Of a DNA stretch of 64,000 bases, positions 36,112-44,437 are shown in pieces. The position numbers were made by a program, and so were the translations under genes. This stretch comes from Bacteroides zhangwenhongii (GTDB lineage Bacteria > Bacteroidota > Bacteroidia > Bacteroidales > Bacteroidaceae). Every line of letters begins with the position of its first letter. The first letter of the stretch is position 1. The stretch covers positions 3,658,001-3,722,000 of the forward strand of contig NZ_CP059856.1 of NCBI RefSeq assembly GCF_009193325.2, given 5' to 3'. A model generated the notes under the pieces. It was not told the DNA's origin, searched no databases, and saw nothing but the letters and a program-made list of their open reading frames with translations.

Positions 36112-38091
36112 ATGATCAAGATAGATTCAAAAATTCCAGAAGGCCCGGTGGCTGAGAAATGGACCAACTATAAAGCTCACCAGAAATTGGTGAACCCCGC
36201 TAACAAGCGTCGTTTGGATATCATCGTTGTGGGTACAGGTCTGGCAGGTGCTTCTGCAGCTGCTTCACTTGGTGAAATGGGTTTCAGAGTATTCAACTTC
36301 TGTATTCAGGACTCTCCGCGCCGTGCGCACTCTATCGCTGCACAGGGTGGTATCAATGCTGCAAAGAATTATCAGAATGACGGTGACTCCGTTTACCGTC
36401 TGTTCTACGATACTGTAAAAGGTGGTGACTATCGTGCACGTGAAGCTAACGTATACCGTCTGGCTGAAGTGTCTAACGCTATCATCGACCAATGCGTGGC
36501 ACAAGGTGTTCCTTTCGCCCGCGAATATGGCGGTACACTGGACAACCGTTCTTTCGGTGGTGCACAGGTATCCCGTACTTTCTACGCTAAAGGTCAGACC
36601 GGTCAGCAGCTGTTGCTGGGTGCTTACTCCGCACTGAGCCGTCAGGTAAACGCAGGTACTGTAAAACTGTATACCCGTTATGAAATGCAAGACGTGGTTA
36701 TCGTTGACGGACGTGCCCGCGGTATCATCGCTAAAAATCTTGTAACAGGTAAACTGGAACGCTTTGCCGCTCACGCTGTAGTTATCGCTACCGGTGGTTA
36801 TGGTAATGCTTACTTCCTGTCTACCAACGCTATGGGATGTAACTGTACAGCTGCTATCTCTTGCTACCGCAAGGGTGCTGTATTCGCTAACCCTGCTTAC
36901 GTTCAGATTCACCCGACTTGTATCCCGGTACACGGTGACAAGCAGTCCAAACTGACTTTGATGTCTGAATCTCTCCGTAACGACGGTCGCATCTGGGTTC
37001 CGAAGAAAAAAGAAGATGCTGTGAAACTTCAGAAAGGCGAAATCAAAGGAAGTGACATTCCTGAAGAAGACCGCGACTATTACTTGGAACGCCGCTATCC
37101 GGCATTCGGTAACTTGGTTCCGCGTGACGTTGCCAGCCGTGCTGCTAAAGAACGTTGCGACGCAGGTTTCGGTGTAAACAACACTGGTTTAGCCGTATTC
37201 CTTGACTTCTCTGAAGCTATCAACCGCTTGGGTATCGACATCGTTCTCCAACGTTACGGCAACCTCTTCGATATGTATGAAGAAATCACTGACGTTAATC
37301 CGGGAGAACTGGCAAAAGAAATTAATGGCGTAAAATATTATAATCCGATGATGATTTATCCGGCTATCCACTATACAATGGGTGGTATCTGGGTAGACTA
37401 CGAACTGCAAACCACTATCAAGGGTCTGTTCGCTATCGGTGAATGTAACTTCTCCGACCACGGTGCAAACCGTCTCGGTGCTTCTGCATTGATGCAAGGT
37501 TTGGCTGACGGTTACTTCGTATTGCCTTATACAATCCAGAATTATCTGGCAGATCAAATCACTGTTCCTCGTTTCTCTACTGATCTTCCTGAATTTGCAG
37601 AAGCAGAAAAGGCAGTTCAAGCTAAGATCGACAAGTTCATGAGCATCCAGGGTAAAGAATCTGTTGATTCTATCCACAAGAAACTGGGTCATGTCATGTG
37701 GGAATATGTAGGTATGGGACGTACGGCAGAAGGCTTGAAGAAAGGTATTGCCGAACTGAAAGAAATCCGCAAGGAATTCGAAACGAATCTGTTTATCCCC
37801 GGTTCTAAAGAAGGTATGAACGTAGAGCTTGACAAAGCAATCCGTCTGTACGACTTCATCACAATGGGTGAGCTTGTTGCTTACGATGCATTGAACCGTA
37901 ACGAAAGCTGTGGTGGTCACTTCCGTGAAGAATACCAGACTGAAGAAGGAGAAGCTAAACGTGATGACGAAAACTTCTTCTATGTAGCATGCTGGGAATA
38001 TCAAGGTGACGATGAAAAAGCTCCGGTGTTGTACAAAGAACCGCTGGTATACGAAGCTATCAAGGTTCAAACCCGTAACTACAAGAGCTAA
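36112..38091 (+). CDS. frdA: Fumarate reductase flavoprotein subunit
   Basis: This 659-residue subunit has the FAD-binding [18 protein letters not shown] near residue 42 and [19 protein letters not shown], where the His after RRA is the covalent FAD ligand in the family. HPTCIP and the C-terminal [12 protein letters not shown] and [10 protein letters not shown] are also family marks. It reduces fumarate to succinate on the cytoplasmic face. The codons are strongly biased (GGT, CGT, GCT, CTG), unlike the neighbouring glycan genes, as expected for a highly expressed enzyme. This bias creates long false antisense frames. Confidence 0.97.
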   Translation: MIKIDSKIPEGPVAEKWTNYKAHQKLVNPANKRRLDIIVVGTGLAGASAAASLGEMGFRVFNFCIQDSPRRAHSIAAQGGINAAKNYQNDGDSVYRLFYDTVKGGDYRAREANVYRLAEVSNAIIDQCVAQGVPFAREYGGTLDNRSFGGAQVSRTFYAKGQTGQQLLLGAYSALSRQVNAGTVKLYTRYEMQDVVIVDGRARGIIAKNLVTGKLERFAAHAVVIATGGYGNAYFLSTNAMGCNCTAAISCYRKGAVFANPAYVQIHPTCIPVHGDKQSKLTLMSESLRNDGRIWVPKKKEDAVKLQKGEIKGSDIPEEDRDYYLERRYPAFGNLVPRDVASRAAKERCDAGFGVNNTGLAVFLDFSEAINRLGIDIVLQRYGNLFDMYEEITDVNPGELAKEINGVKYYNPMMIYPAIHYTMGGIWVDYELQTTIKGLFAIGECNFSDHGANRLGASALMQGLADGYFVLPYTIQNYLADQITVPRFSTDLPEFAEAEKAVQAKIDKFMSIQGKESVDSIHKKLGHVMWEYVGMGRTAEGLKKGIAELKEIRKEFETNLFIPGSKEGMNVELDKAIRLYDFITMGELVAYDALNRNESCGGHFREEYQTEEGEAKRDDENFFYVACWEYQGDDEKAPVLYKEPLVYEAIKVQTRNYKS

Positions 38092-38127
38092 TCGGTGAAG
38101 TTAAACATTTAAAAGAATTAGAAGAAA

Positions 38128-38883
38128 ATGGATAAAAATATATCATTTACACTGAAGGTATGGCGCCAAGCTGGTCCGAAGGCTAAAGGTGCTTTTGAAA
38201 CCTACCAAATGAAAGATATCCCCGGCGATACTTCCTTCCTCGAAATGCTGGATATTCTGAACGAACAGCTCATCAGCGAAAGAAAAGAACCGGTAGTATT
38301 CGACCACGACTGCCGCGAAGGTATCTGCGGTATGTGTTCTCTTTACATCAACGGACACCCGCACGGTCCTGCAACAGGTGCTACTACTTGTCAGATCTAT
38401 ATGCGTCGTTTCCAGGATGGTGATACGATTACTGTTGAACCTTGGCGTTCGGCCGGTTTCCCTGTAATCAAGGACTTGATGGTAGACCGTACTGCATACG
38501 ACAAGATTATGCAAGCTGGTGGTTACGTGAGCGTACGCACAGGTGCTCCTCAGGATGCTAACTCTATCCTGATTCCAAAGCCTATCGCTGACGAAGCTAT
38601 GGATGCTGCTTCCTGTATCGGTTGTGGTGCTTGTGTAGCTGCATGTAAGAATGGTTCTGCCATGTTGTTCGTTTCTGCAAAAGTCAGCCAGTTGAACTTG
38701 CTGCCGCAAGGTAAACCGGAAGCTTTGCGCCGTGCAAAAGCTATGTTGTCAAAGATGGATGAACTGGGATTCGGTAACTGTACAAACACTCGTGCTTGCG
38801 AGGCCGAATGTCCGAAGAACATCTCTATCAGCAACATCGCTCGCTTGAACCGTGATTTTATCAGAGCAAAACTGAAAGACTAA
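38128..38883 (+). CDS. frdB: Fumarate reductase iron-sulfur subunit
   Basis: This 251-residue subunit carries three cluster-binding regions. The [2Fe-2S] Cys set is CREGICGMC and a later Cys in GATTCQIY. The two C-terminal sets are [14 protein letters not shown] and [14 protein letters not shown]. It passes electrons from the cytochrome to the flavin. It is the last gene of the operon and is followed by a strong hairpin terminator at 38926-38959. Confidence 0.96.
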   Translation: MDKNISFTLKVWRQAGPKAKGAFETYQMKDIPGDTSFLEMLDILNEQLISERKEPVVFDHDCREGICGMCSLYINGHPHGPATGATTCQIYMRRFQDGDTITVEPWRSAGFPVIKDLMVDRTAYDKIMQAGGYVSVRTGAPQDANSILIPKPIADEAMDAASCIGCGACVAACKNGSAMLFVSAKVSQLNLLPQGKPEALRRAKAMLSKMDELGFGNCTNTRACEAECPKNISISNIARLNRDFIRAKLKD

Positions 38884-38925
38884 GTTCCTATTTTCTAATA
38901 GTAAGAGCTTAATTTGATTAATAAA

Positions 38926-38959
38926 AGAATCCCCTGCCGACTGTCCGACAGGGGATTCT
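38926..38959 (+). terminator. Terminator of the fumarate reductase operon
   Basis: AGAATCCCCTG (38926-38936) and CAGGGGATTCT (38949-38959) form a perfect 11-bp stem followed by CTCTTTAT. Confidence 0.85.
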
Positions 38960-38981
38960 CTTTATGTATGAATGGCTCTCA

Positions 38982-38997
38982 TGATTATTAATAATCA
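38982..38997. repeat. Perfect 16-bp palindrome
   Basis: TGATTATTAATAATCA is identical to its reverse complement. It lies 38 bp past the stop of the restriction endonuclease gene and 98 bp past frdB. Confidence 0.6.
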
Positions 38998-39035
38998 ATT
39001 ATCATGAACAGATATATTGGTAATATTAAAGTTAT

Positions 39036-39893
39036 TTATACAGCTAAATCCAAAGGCAAGTCACTGATATCTTTCAACCGTTTTCCCTGAATCAAAATGT
39101 TCAATAATTCAATAGAATCCTCTGCTTGGGTATCATGAACCGCTTTGATGAGCTCATACAAAGCAAAATGATAAATACAGTCAATATCTCCTGTGCCTAA
39201 AGCTAATGATGCCAGTCGTGCGGGCATTGGTTCTCCTGTTACCACAACAATGTGCGGTAAGTGCCCTTTTCTGTTCCTTATCAATCCGAGAGCTTCTGTC
39301 CGGCTGTTTTGTGCACGATCACTACGCATCGTCCATTTGGCTGAAATAGAAGCATGAAGAATGGGTAACCCACCATTACTTTTTCGTATATCGGCAAGAT
39401 TACACACGGAATCATCAATAATATCAGTTTTCTCATTTATTATATCATCCGTCTCTGTCTCTCGATAAATAACCACATCCGGTGCTACCATATAATCGTT
39501 ACCCATGCTAGCGGCAAGTCGAGCATCGCTTTTGGTCAGCAGGCTGAGATATTCCAGATGTTCGTATTGAGCGAAACTACTTGTTTTGACGGAGTTACGA
39601 TTACCCAGTTTGGAGATATGCCATTTTCCCGGACGTAAATTCTGTAGGTAGGGAAATGTATTCATCAAGAAATTCATATTCATTTGCTCAAATTTGGCAC
39701 CTGAAGTCTGTCCTACTGCTTTTTCGTGGACTTCAGCCATTAATTGGTCAGCAATGCCACGGGCAATATTTATTGATAGTTTGGAGGAACTGTCAGCATT
39801 ACTTGGAATTCCTTTGCTATCAATAGTCATTACACCGCTAGATAACAGCTCTTTGTGATATTTTTTTCTCGCTTCTGCAATAAGTGCGTTCAT
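39036..39893 (-). CDS. NgoMIV-family type II restriction endonuclease
   Basis: This 285-residue protein is very close to NgoMIV as I remember it: HASISAKWTMRSDRAQNSRT, RNRKGHLPHIVVVTGEPMP, ALGTGDIDCIYHFALYEL and the C-terminal GKRLKDISDLPLDLAV. The active site would be the Asp of MVAPDVVIYRE with the Lys of SAKWT. NgoMIV is a tetrameric type IIF enzyme cutting GCCGGC; that site is predicted here. The start codon lies inside the methyltransferase gene (56-bp overlap), so the two are translated from one message with the methyltransferase first. Confidence 0.9.
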   Translation of the reverse strand: MNALIAEARKKYHKELLSSGVMTIDSKGIPSNADSSSKLSINIARGIADQLMAEVHEKAVGQTSGAKFEQMNMNFLMNTFPYLQNLRPGKWHISKLGNRNSVKTSSFAQYEHLEYLSLLTKSDARLAASMGNDYMVAPDVVIYRETETDDIINEKTDIIDDSVCNLADIRKSNGGLPILHASISAKWTMRSDRAQNSRTEALGLIRNRKGHLPHIVVVTGEPMPARLASLALGTGDIDCIYHFALYELIKAVHDTQAEDSIELLNILIQGKRLKDISDLPLDLAV

Positions 39894-40821
39894 AATCCAA
39901 TACTTTTTTGATTTGCAATCCTATTTTCATAGCAACAGGAGGAGGGAAAGCATTGCCGATCATCCGACAGGCAATCGTCTTACGCTTGCCAAAATCCCAA
40001 CTATCGGGGAATCCCTGAAGTCTTGCAAGCATTTCCGGAGTCAATCGTGGCATTCCCACGAAGTCTGCGTCAGGAACGTCATTAGCTACTCCCCGACCGT
40101 CTACACCAAGCTCTGCCCACGCCTTACGTGCTCTTGTCGGACCCAAGTCTGGACCTCCGTGTTTTTTACTTCCGCCTACCAGAGTGGGAGCTATTTTATT
40201 AGCTGTCCGCCTCCATTCTTCGGCAGCTCTCCAACCATTGGCTGACATCAAGTCATATAAAGTCTCACCTACAGACAGTGTTTTCTCTGGTATCTTTTCG
40301 GGAAACATGAAGACATCTGTCAGATCTCTTCGTATTCCAATAATGATTACTCGTGGCCGTAGCTGAGGAACACCATAATCAGAAGCATTTAATAATTGAA
40401 GATGTGTACTGTAGCCTAATTTTTTCAACGTTTGAAGTACCTGTTCCCGATAAGCATTAAACTTAGAGCTTAAAATTCCACGGACATTTTCTATCATAAC
40501 GATACGTGGATTAATTTCCTGCACAAGTCGGAGCATCTGAGGAAAAAGGTCACGCTCATCATCAGCTCCCAGTTGTTTGCCTGCAACACTAAACGGAGGG
40601 CAAGGTACGCCTCCTGCTAGCAAATCTATCTGCCCGTAGTAAGGCTTACCATCAAAATGATGCACATCCTTACAGAAAATATTCCATTCCTGCCGATTGC
40701 GTTTCAGACATTCGCAATAGTCTTTTTCATATTCGACCAATGCAACATGAGAGAATCCCGCCATCTCAAGTCCTAATGCTTGACCGCCTGCACCTGCACA
40801 TATTTCTATGGAATTATACAT
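39838..40821 (-). CDS. DNA cytosine-5 methyltransferase of the NgoMIV-like system
   Basis: I chose the ATG at 40821 (327 aa); the frame extends to a TTG at 40857 but the promoter box at 40855-40862 rules this out. The C5-methyltransferase motifs are complete: ICAGAGGQALGLEMAGF (AdoMet site), GGVPCPPFSVAG with the catalytic Cys, MIENVRGIL, QLRPRVIIIGIR and the C-terminal GNAFPPPVA. The target-recognition region lies at about 190-260. It should protect the site cut by the neighbouring endonuclease. No controller gene is visible. Confidence 0.93.
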   Translation of the reverse strand: MYNSIEICAGAGGQALGLEMAGFSHVALVEYEKDYCECLKRNRQEWNIFCKDVHHFDGKPYYGQIDLLAGGVPCPPFSVAGKQLGADDERDLFPQMLRLVQEINPRIVMIENVRGILSSKFNAYREQVLQTLKKLGYSTHLQLLNASDYGVPQLRPRVIIIGIRRDLTDVFMFPEKIPEKTLSVGETLYDLMSANGWRAAEEWRRTANKIAPTLVGGSKKHGGPDLGPTRARKAWAELGVDGRGVANDVPDADFVGMPRLTPEMLARLQGFPDSWDFGKRKTIACRMIGNAFPPPVAMKIGLQIKKVLDYERTYCRSEKKISQRAVI

Positions 40822-40854
40822 ATAAGGATCATTCAAGTTTATAAGTTTCAGATG

Positions 40855-40862
40855 CAAAAATA
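40855..40862 (-). promoter_or_regulatory. -7 box of the restriction-modification operon
   Basis: On the - strand this reads TATTTTTG (TAnnTTTG), with ATTG 20 bp upstream (40886-40883). The start would be near 40848, about 27 nt before the ATG at 40821. The rest of the 304-bp gap to 41125 holds the hairpin at 41051-41090 and otherwise nothing I recognise. Confidence 0.5.
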
Positions 40863-41050
40863 CGATATTCTTTTATCAATGCCAATAACTCGGTGTTTAA
40901 ATATGGCTTATCACACACACAGAATAGCAAGAGTGAATTTTATAAAGTATGTATTTCCCATATTCAGCACTCCAATTTACCAATGAATAGCCATCGAGAT
41001 TCTAACTGCCAAAAGCTTTTTTGTAGCTATTACATTGAGTACCTACAAAC

Positions 41051-41090
41051 AAGTCAGGCTACAACCTCATCACAGATTGTAGCCTGACTT
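41051..41090. terminator. 14-bp hairpin after the carboxyltransferase gene
   Basis: AAGTCAGGCTACAA (41051-41064) and TTGTAGCCTGACTT (41077-41090) are perfect inverted arms around a 12-nt loop, 36 bp past the carboxyltransferase stop. There is no clear T-run on the - strand. Confidence 0.65.
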
Positions 41091-41125
41091 ATTTATAGAC
41101 CTATAGTCTAACTCTCATCAAAATC

Positions 41126-42901
41126 TCACGCAAAGATATCGCTCCGTAGAATATAGCCGATAACATCTCCCTTACGTACAGTAGCGCCCTGCTGTGCGCA
41201 TATTTCCACCACACGTCCGGTAAATCCGGTCAGAATCTTCTCGTATTCTCCCCACGGAGTGGATAGGTAACAGAATACTTCATCGTGCTGATATTTACGT
41301 CCGATGAACGGGGCAATGGACGGTCCTTCTACGGAAACTTCCCAAAGCACCTGTCCGTTGTCGGGAGCGATAACCGGGTCTGCTTTGGCACGCTTCAATT
41401 TCTTTATTTCTTCCTCTGAATAACCGGTCTTCACCATCGCCGCATCTTTGGCACGTTGCAGGTCTTCTTCAAAACGTTTTTTGGCAACACCCGATTTATA
41501 ATCACGATACTGTCGGTCGTGCATGGCCAGCTCGAAAAGTTCTTCATCATCTTCTCCATACTCCCAGCCATTCTCATTCATTTCCTTGCGGTAGTCATCC
41601 AAAGCATCCGGATAGTTCAACTGAGGATCAGTATCGACAAACTCATATCCTTTCGATTTAGCCAGTTCTACAATCTCCGGAGCAAGCGTGCCCGGCAGAC
41701 GTCCACTCTTACCTAGAATCATATCCCAAGTATGGTTATCTATCATTGTCCAGCGTTCTTCTCCTTTTACCAACTGCATAAGATTCATCAGTGCAACATT
41801 CTTCACATACTGGCTGAAAGGAGTCACCAAAGGAGGATAGCCCAACTTGGGCCATACATATTCCACCTCATCGAAAAGCATTACGAGCAGGTCGTCAAGA
41901 CTAAGTTCCGGTTCGTTCTTACTCCTCAATATCATATTGATTCCGGAATGTACCCCTTTCAGGTCTGCCATCATAGAACCCATCATGCCACCCGGCAAAC
42001 CGCATTTCAAAAGGAGGGAAGACATATATTTGTTGGTAGGATCCATGAAGTAGCCCAGAAAATCATCTATAAATTCCTGTGTCATGGCACGGGCCTTCAT
42101 ATACGCTTTCATATTAATATCGGGAACTCGGAAACCTAAGTCTTTCAACATCGCCTGTACCGAAATGATGTCCGGATGCACTTTACCCCAAGACATGGGC
42201 TCCATAGCCACATCAATGATATCCGCACCATTCTCACAAACTTCGAGGATAGATGCCATAGACAATCCCGGTCCGCTATGACCATGATATTGTATCAGTA
42301 CATCCGGATGTCTTTCCTTAATGGTCCTGACCAGTTGGCCCAACATACCGGGACGACCGATACCCGCCATGTCTTTCAAACAAATCTCAGGTGCACCGGC
42401 TTCAATCAGCTGATCGGCTATTCGTGTATAATACTCAACAGTATGTACCGGAGAATATGTAATGCAAAGGGTTGCCTGCGGAATCATGCCCGCTTCCAGA
42501 GCATACTTGATGGAAGGAATTATGTTTCTCGTCTCATTCAGTCCGCAGAAGATACGTGTGATATCTACTCCTTGCGCATGCTTGACTTTATACATCAATT
42601 TACGCACATCTGCCGGAACCGGATACATACGCAACGCATTCAATCCGCGATCGAGCATGTGCGTTTGAATGCCCGCTTCTCTAAAAGGTGCGGTAAAAGC
42701 ACGGACGGCTTTATTAGGATTTTCACCGTACAACAGATTCACTTGCTCAAAAGCACCTCCATTCGTTTCAACTCTTGCAAAACAACCCATTTCAACAATC
42801 AATGGAGCTATACGTACAAGCTGGTCAACGCGAGGTTGATACTTACCGGAAGACTGCCACATATCCCGATAAACAAGACTGAATTTGATTTCCTTTTTCA
42901 T
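41126..42901 (-). CDS. Pyruvate/oxaloacetate carboxyltransferase-like protein without biotin lysine
   Basis: This 591-residue cytoplasmic protein has the carboxyltransferase (beta/alpha)8 barrel and PYC_OADA domain. It shows YRDMWQSSGKYQPR in place of the usual RDAHQS, CLKDMAGIG (metal-bridging Lys) and IQYHGHSGPG (metal His pair). The C-terminal lipoyl-like domain keeps GRVVEICAQQGATVRKGDVIGYI but the position of the biotinylated AMKM is replaced by STPWGE. So biotin must come on another protein, or the enzyme does something else. The usual reaction is transfer of CO2 between biotin, pyruvate and oxaloacetate. A -7 box lies at 42950-42957. Confidence 0.82.
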   Translation of the reverse strand: MKKEIKFSLVYRDMWQSSGKYQPRVDQLVRIAPLIVEMGCFARVETNGGAFEQVNLLYGENPNKAVRAFTAPFREAGIQTHMLDRGLNALRMYPVPADVRKLMYKVKHAQGVDITRIFCGLNETRNIIPSIKYALEAGMIPQATLCITYSPVHTVEYYTRIADQLIEAGAPEICLKDMAGIGRPGMLGQLVRTIKERHPDVLIQYHGHSGPGLSMASILEVCENGADIIDVAMEPMSWGKVHPDIISVQAMLKDLGFRVPDINMKAYMKARAMTQEFIDDFLGYFMDPTNKYMSSLLLKCGLPGGMMGSMMADLKGVHSGINMILRSKNEPELSLDDLLVMLFDEVEYVWPKLGYPPLVTPFSQYVKNVALMNLMQLVKGEERWTMIDNHTWDMILGKSGRLPGTLAPEIVELAKSKGYEFVDTDPQLNYPDALDDYRKEMNENGWEYGEDDEELFELAMHDRQYRDYKSGVAKKRFEEDLQRAKDAAMVKTGYSEEEIKKLKRAKADPVIAPDNGQVLWEVSVEGPSIAPFIGRKYQHDEVFCYLSTPWGEYEKILTGFTGRVVEICAQQGATVRKGDVIGYILRSDIFA

Positions 42902-42949
42902 CGCAATTAGTAATAAAATGATTTTTTTCTTCGGTTAACTTCACATAGA

Positions 42950-42957
42950 CAAATATA
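42950..42957 (-). promoter_or_regulatory. -7 box of the carboxyltransferase promoter
   Basis: On the - strand this reads TATATTTG (TAnnTTTG). The -33 box is weak (TTGA about 21 bp upstream). The start would be near 42943. The rest of the gap to 43141 is AT-rich with no gene and no clear terminator for the large operon ending at 43142. Confidence 0.45.
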
Positions 42958-43141
42958 AGATATTATCCTGACATATAGTCAACAAAATCCATATTTTATA
43001 AGGATATAAAGATATGTTTTATATCATAATGCCAGATATGATCCTATTTATCTTTAATAACAACGAATAATAGATCAAATTGTTTTAGGAAAGTATAATG
43101 TTTTTCTTTGATAAAACTTCATTGCTGTATTTTTATATAAC

Positions 43142-44404
43142 CTAAGAATAAGATCCCAATTCTATTGTCTTTCCCGTCAAACGGCTTCGTTCCGCCTCAT
43201 AACAAATACGATGGCTCTCGACCGAGTTTTCGATGGAAGTCCGTAGTTTCTGTTCTTTACAAGATAACGCTTTCACAAAATCATCCACCAATTTCAAATC
43301 AGCACCAGCATGGAACGGCTTCTTGGAAATATGAGAAAAATCGAATACCCGTTCTTCATTGTCCCGGAACTTACGAACACGTAAACGAAGCTCATTTCCA
43401 TCTATCTCTCCATGAGTCAGTTTTACATGGGTCTCCCGGCAGTCATCACTTGTAAATATATCCATTGAGAAGTTGACAGTTACTCCACTTTCCATTTCCA
43501 TAGAAAGAATCTGGTGATCAACTACATCATTATCACAATGGAAAACACAACGCCCGTATTTACCGTGACGCAGTTCCTCCAATAATACCTCGTTCAAGGT
43601 CTTTCCTTCCGGAGTATCGAAATTCGAGATCCAATCTCGGCGATTGTAATAAAGATCAACTGCAGAATACGGGCACTTTGCCTCAATATGGCAATTGATA
43701 CAGCGGTCAGAACTATTCATGGGTGCATTTTCCGAACGAAACCAACGCAGGGAGCCAAACGAAGTAAGCCTTTTGCAAGGTGTCCTAGTCAACCACAACA
43801 ATAAATCAATATCATGGCAGCATTTAGCTATCAGCATCGGATTAGTGTTTTCTTCCTTACTCCATAAACCTCTGACAAATCCATGCAAAGAACGATCCAA
43901 TCCCACAGAAGCAGTATGGTTAATAGAAATAACAGTCCCCAGTTCGCCCGAATCAACAATTTCCTTGATCTTCATGAAATAAGGATGGTACCGAAGCACA
44001 TGGCACACTCCAACAAGTACACCTTTGCGTTTGGCACGTGCAGCTATATCATTACACTCCTCAAGAGTCTGTGCAATCGGTTTCTCTAATAACACATGAT
44101 AACCAGCCTCAATGGCTTTAATACAAGGATCATAATGGAGATTTTCAGGAGTAGCTATCAATATAGCATCAGCAGGAAAAGGATGGGCAAAAAAATCATT
44201 ATAGTCAGCAAAGCAATGGTTACTATCCAATTTAAACTCTTCAACTATGCGTTGCATTCGATTGGCATTTACTTCAACAACCCCGACCAGTTGTAGCCGA
44301 TCGGGGTGCATACGTACATATTCCAAGTATTTATTAGTTCGGTTCCCTGCTCCGATAGCAACAATTCTAACAGGACTATCTCCTAAAAAAACATCTTGCT
44401 TCAT
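43142..44404 (-). CDS. Cytoplasmic Gfo/Idh/MocA oxidoreductase
   Basis: This 420-residue protein has no signal peptide. It has the NAD(P)-binding fold (RIVAIGAGNRTNKYLEYV), ILIATPENLHYDPCIKAIEAG and LLEKPIAQTLEECND, where EKP is the family hallmark, followed by the substrate domain with AKCCHDIDLLLWL. A Cys cluster near residue 235 (SSDRCINCHIEAKCPYSA) could bind a metal. Such enzymes oxidise or reduce sugar hydroxyls using NAD(H). Being the last gene of the operon that also encodes a DUF1080 protein and an exported relative, it may re-reduce a 3-keto sugar in the cytoplasm. That role is inferred. Confidence 0.85.
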   Translation of the reverse strand: MKQDVFLGDSPVRIVAIGAGNRTNKYLEYVRMHPDRLQLVGVVEVNANRMQRIVEEFKLDSNHCFADYNDFFAHPFPADAILIATPENLHYDPCIKAIEAGYHVLLEKPIAQTLEECNDIAARAKRKGVLVGVCHVLRYHPYFMKIKEIVDSGELGTVISINHTASVGLDRSLHGFVRGLWSKEENTNPMLIAKCCHDIDLLLWLTRTPCKRLTSFGSLRWFRSENAPMNSSDRCINCHIEAKCPYSAVDLYYNRRDWISNFDTPEGKTLNEVLLEELRHGKYGRCVFHCDNDVVDHQILSMEMESGVTVNFSMDIFTSDDCRETHVKLTHGEIDGNELRLRVRKFRDNEERVFDFSHISKKPFHAGADLKLVDDFVKALSCKEQKLRTSIENSVESHRICYEAERSRLTGKTIELGSYS

Positions 44405-44437
44405 GGTACTATTTGTATCTTTTAATTATAGAAGTTA

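Noticed and set aside
36265..38070. Long antisense reading frames (222 and 293 codons) opposite frdA
   Set aside because: They are products of the strong codon bias of frdA on the other strand, have no start signals and no recognisable protein features.
40822..40857. TTG start for the methyltransferase at 40857
   Set aside because: The -7 box at 40855-40862 would place this codon upstream of the transcript; the ATG at 40821 starts the conserved AdoMet-binding sequence.
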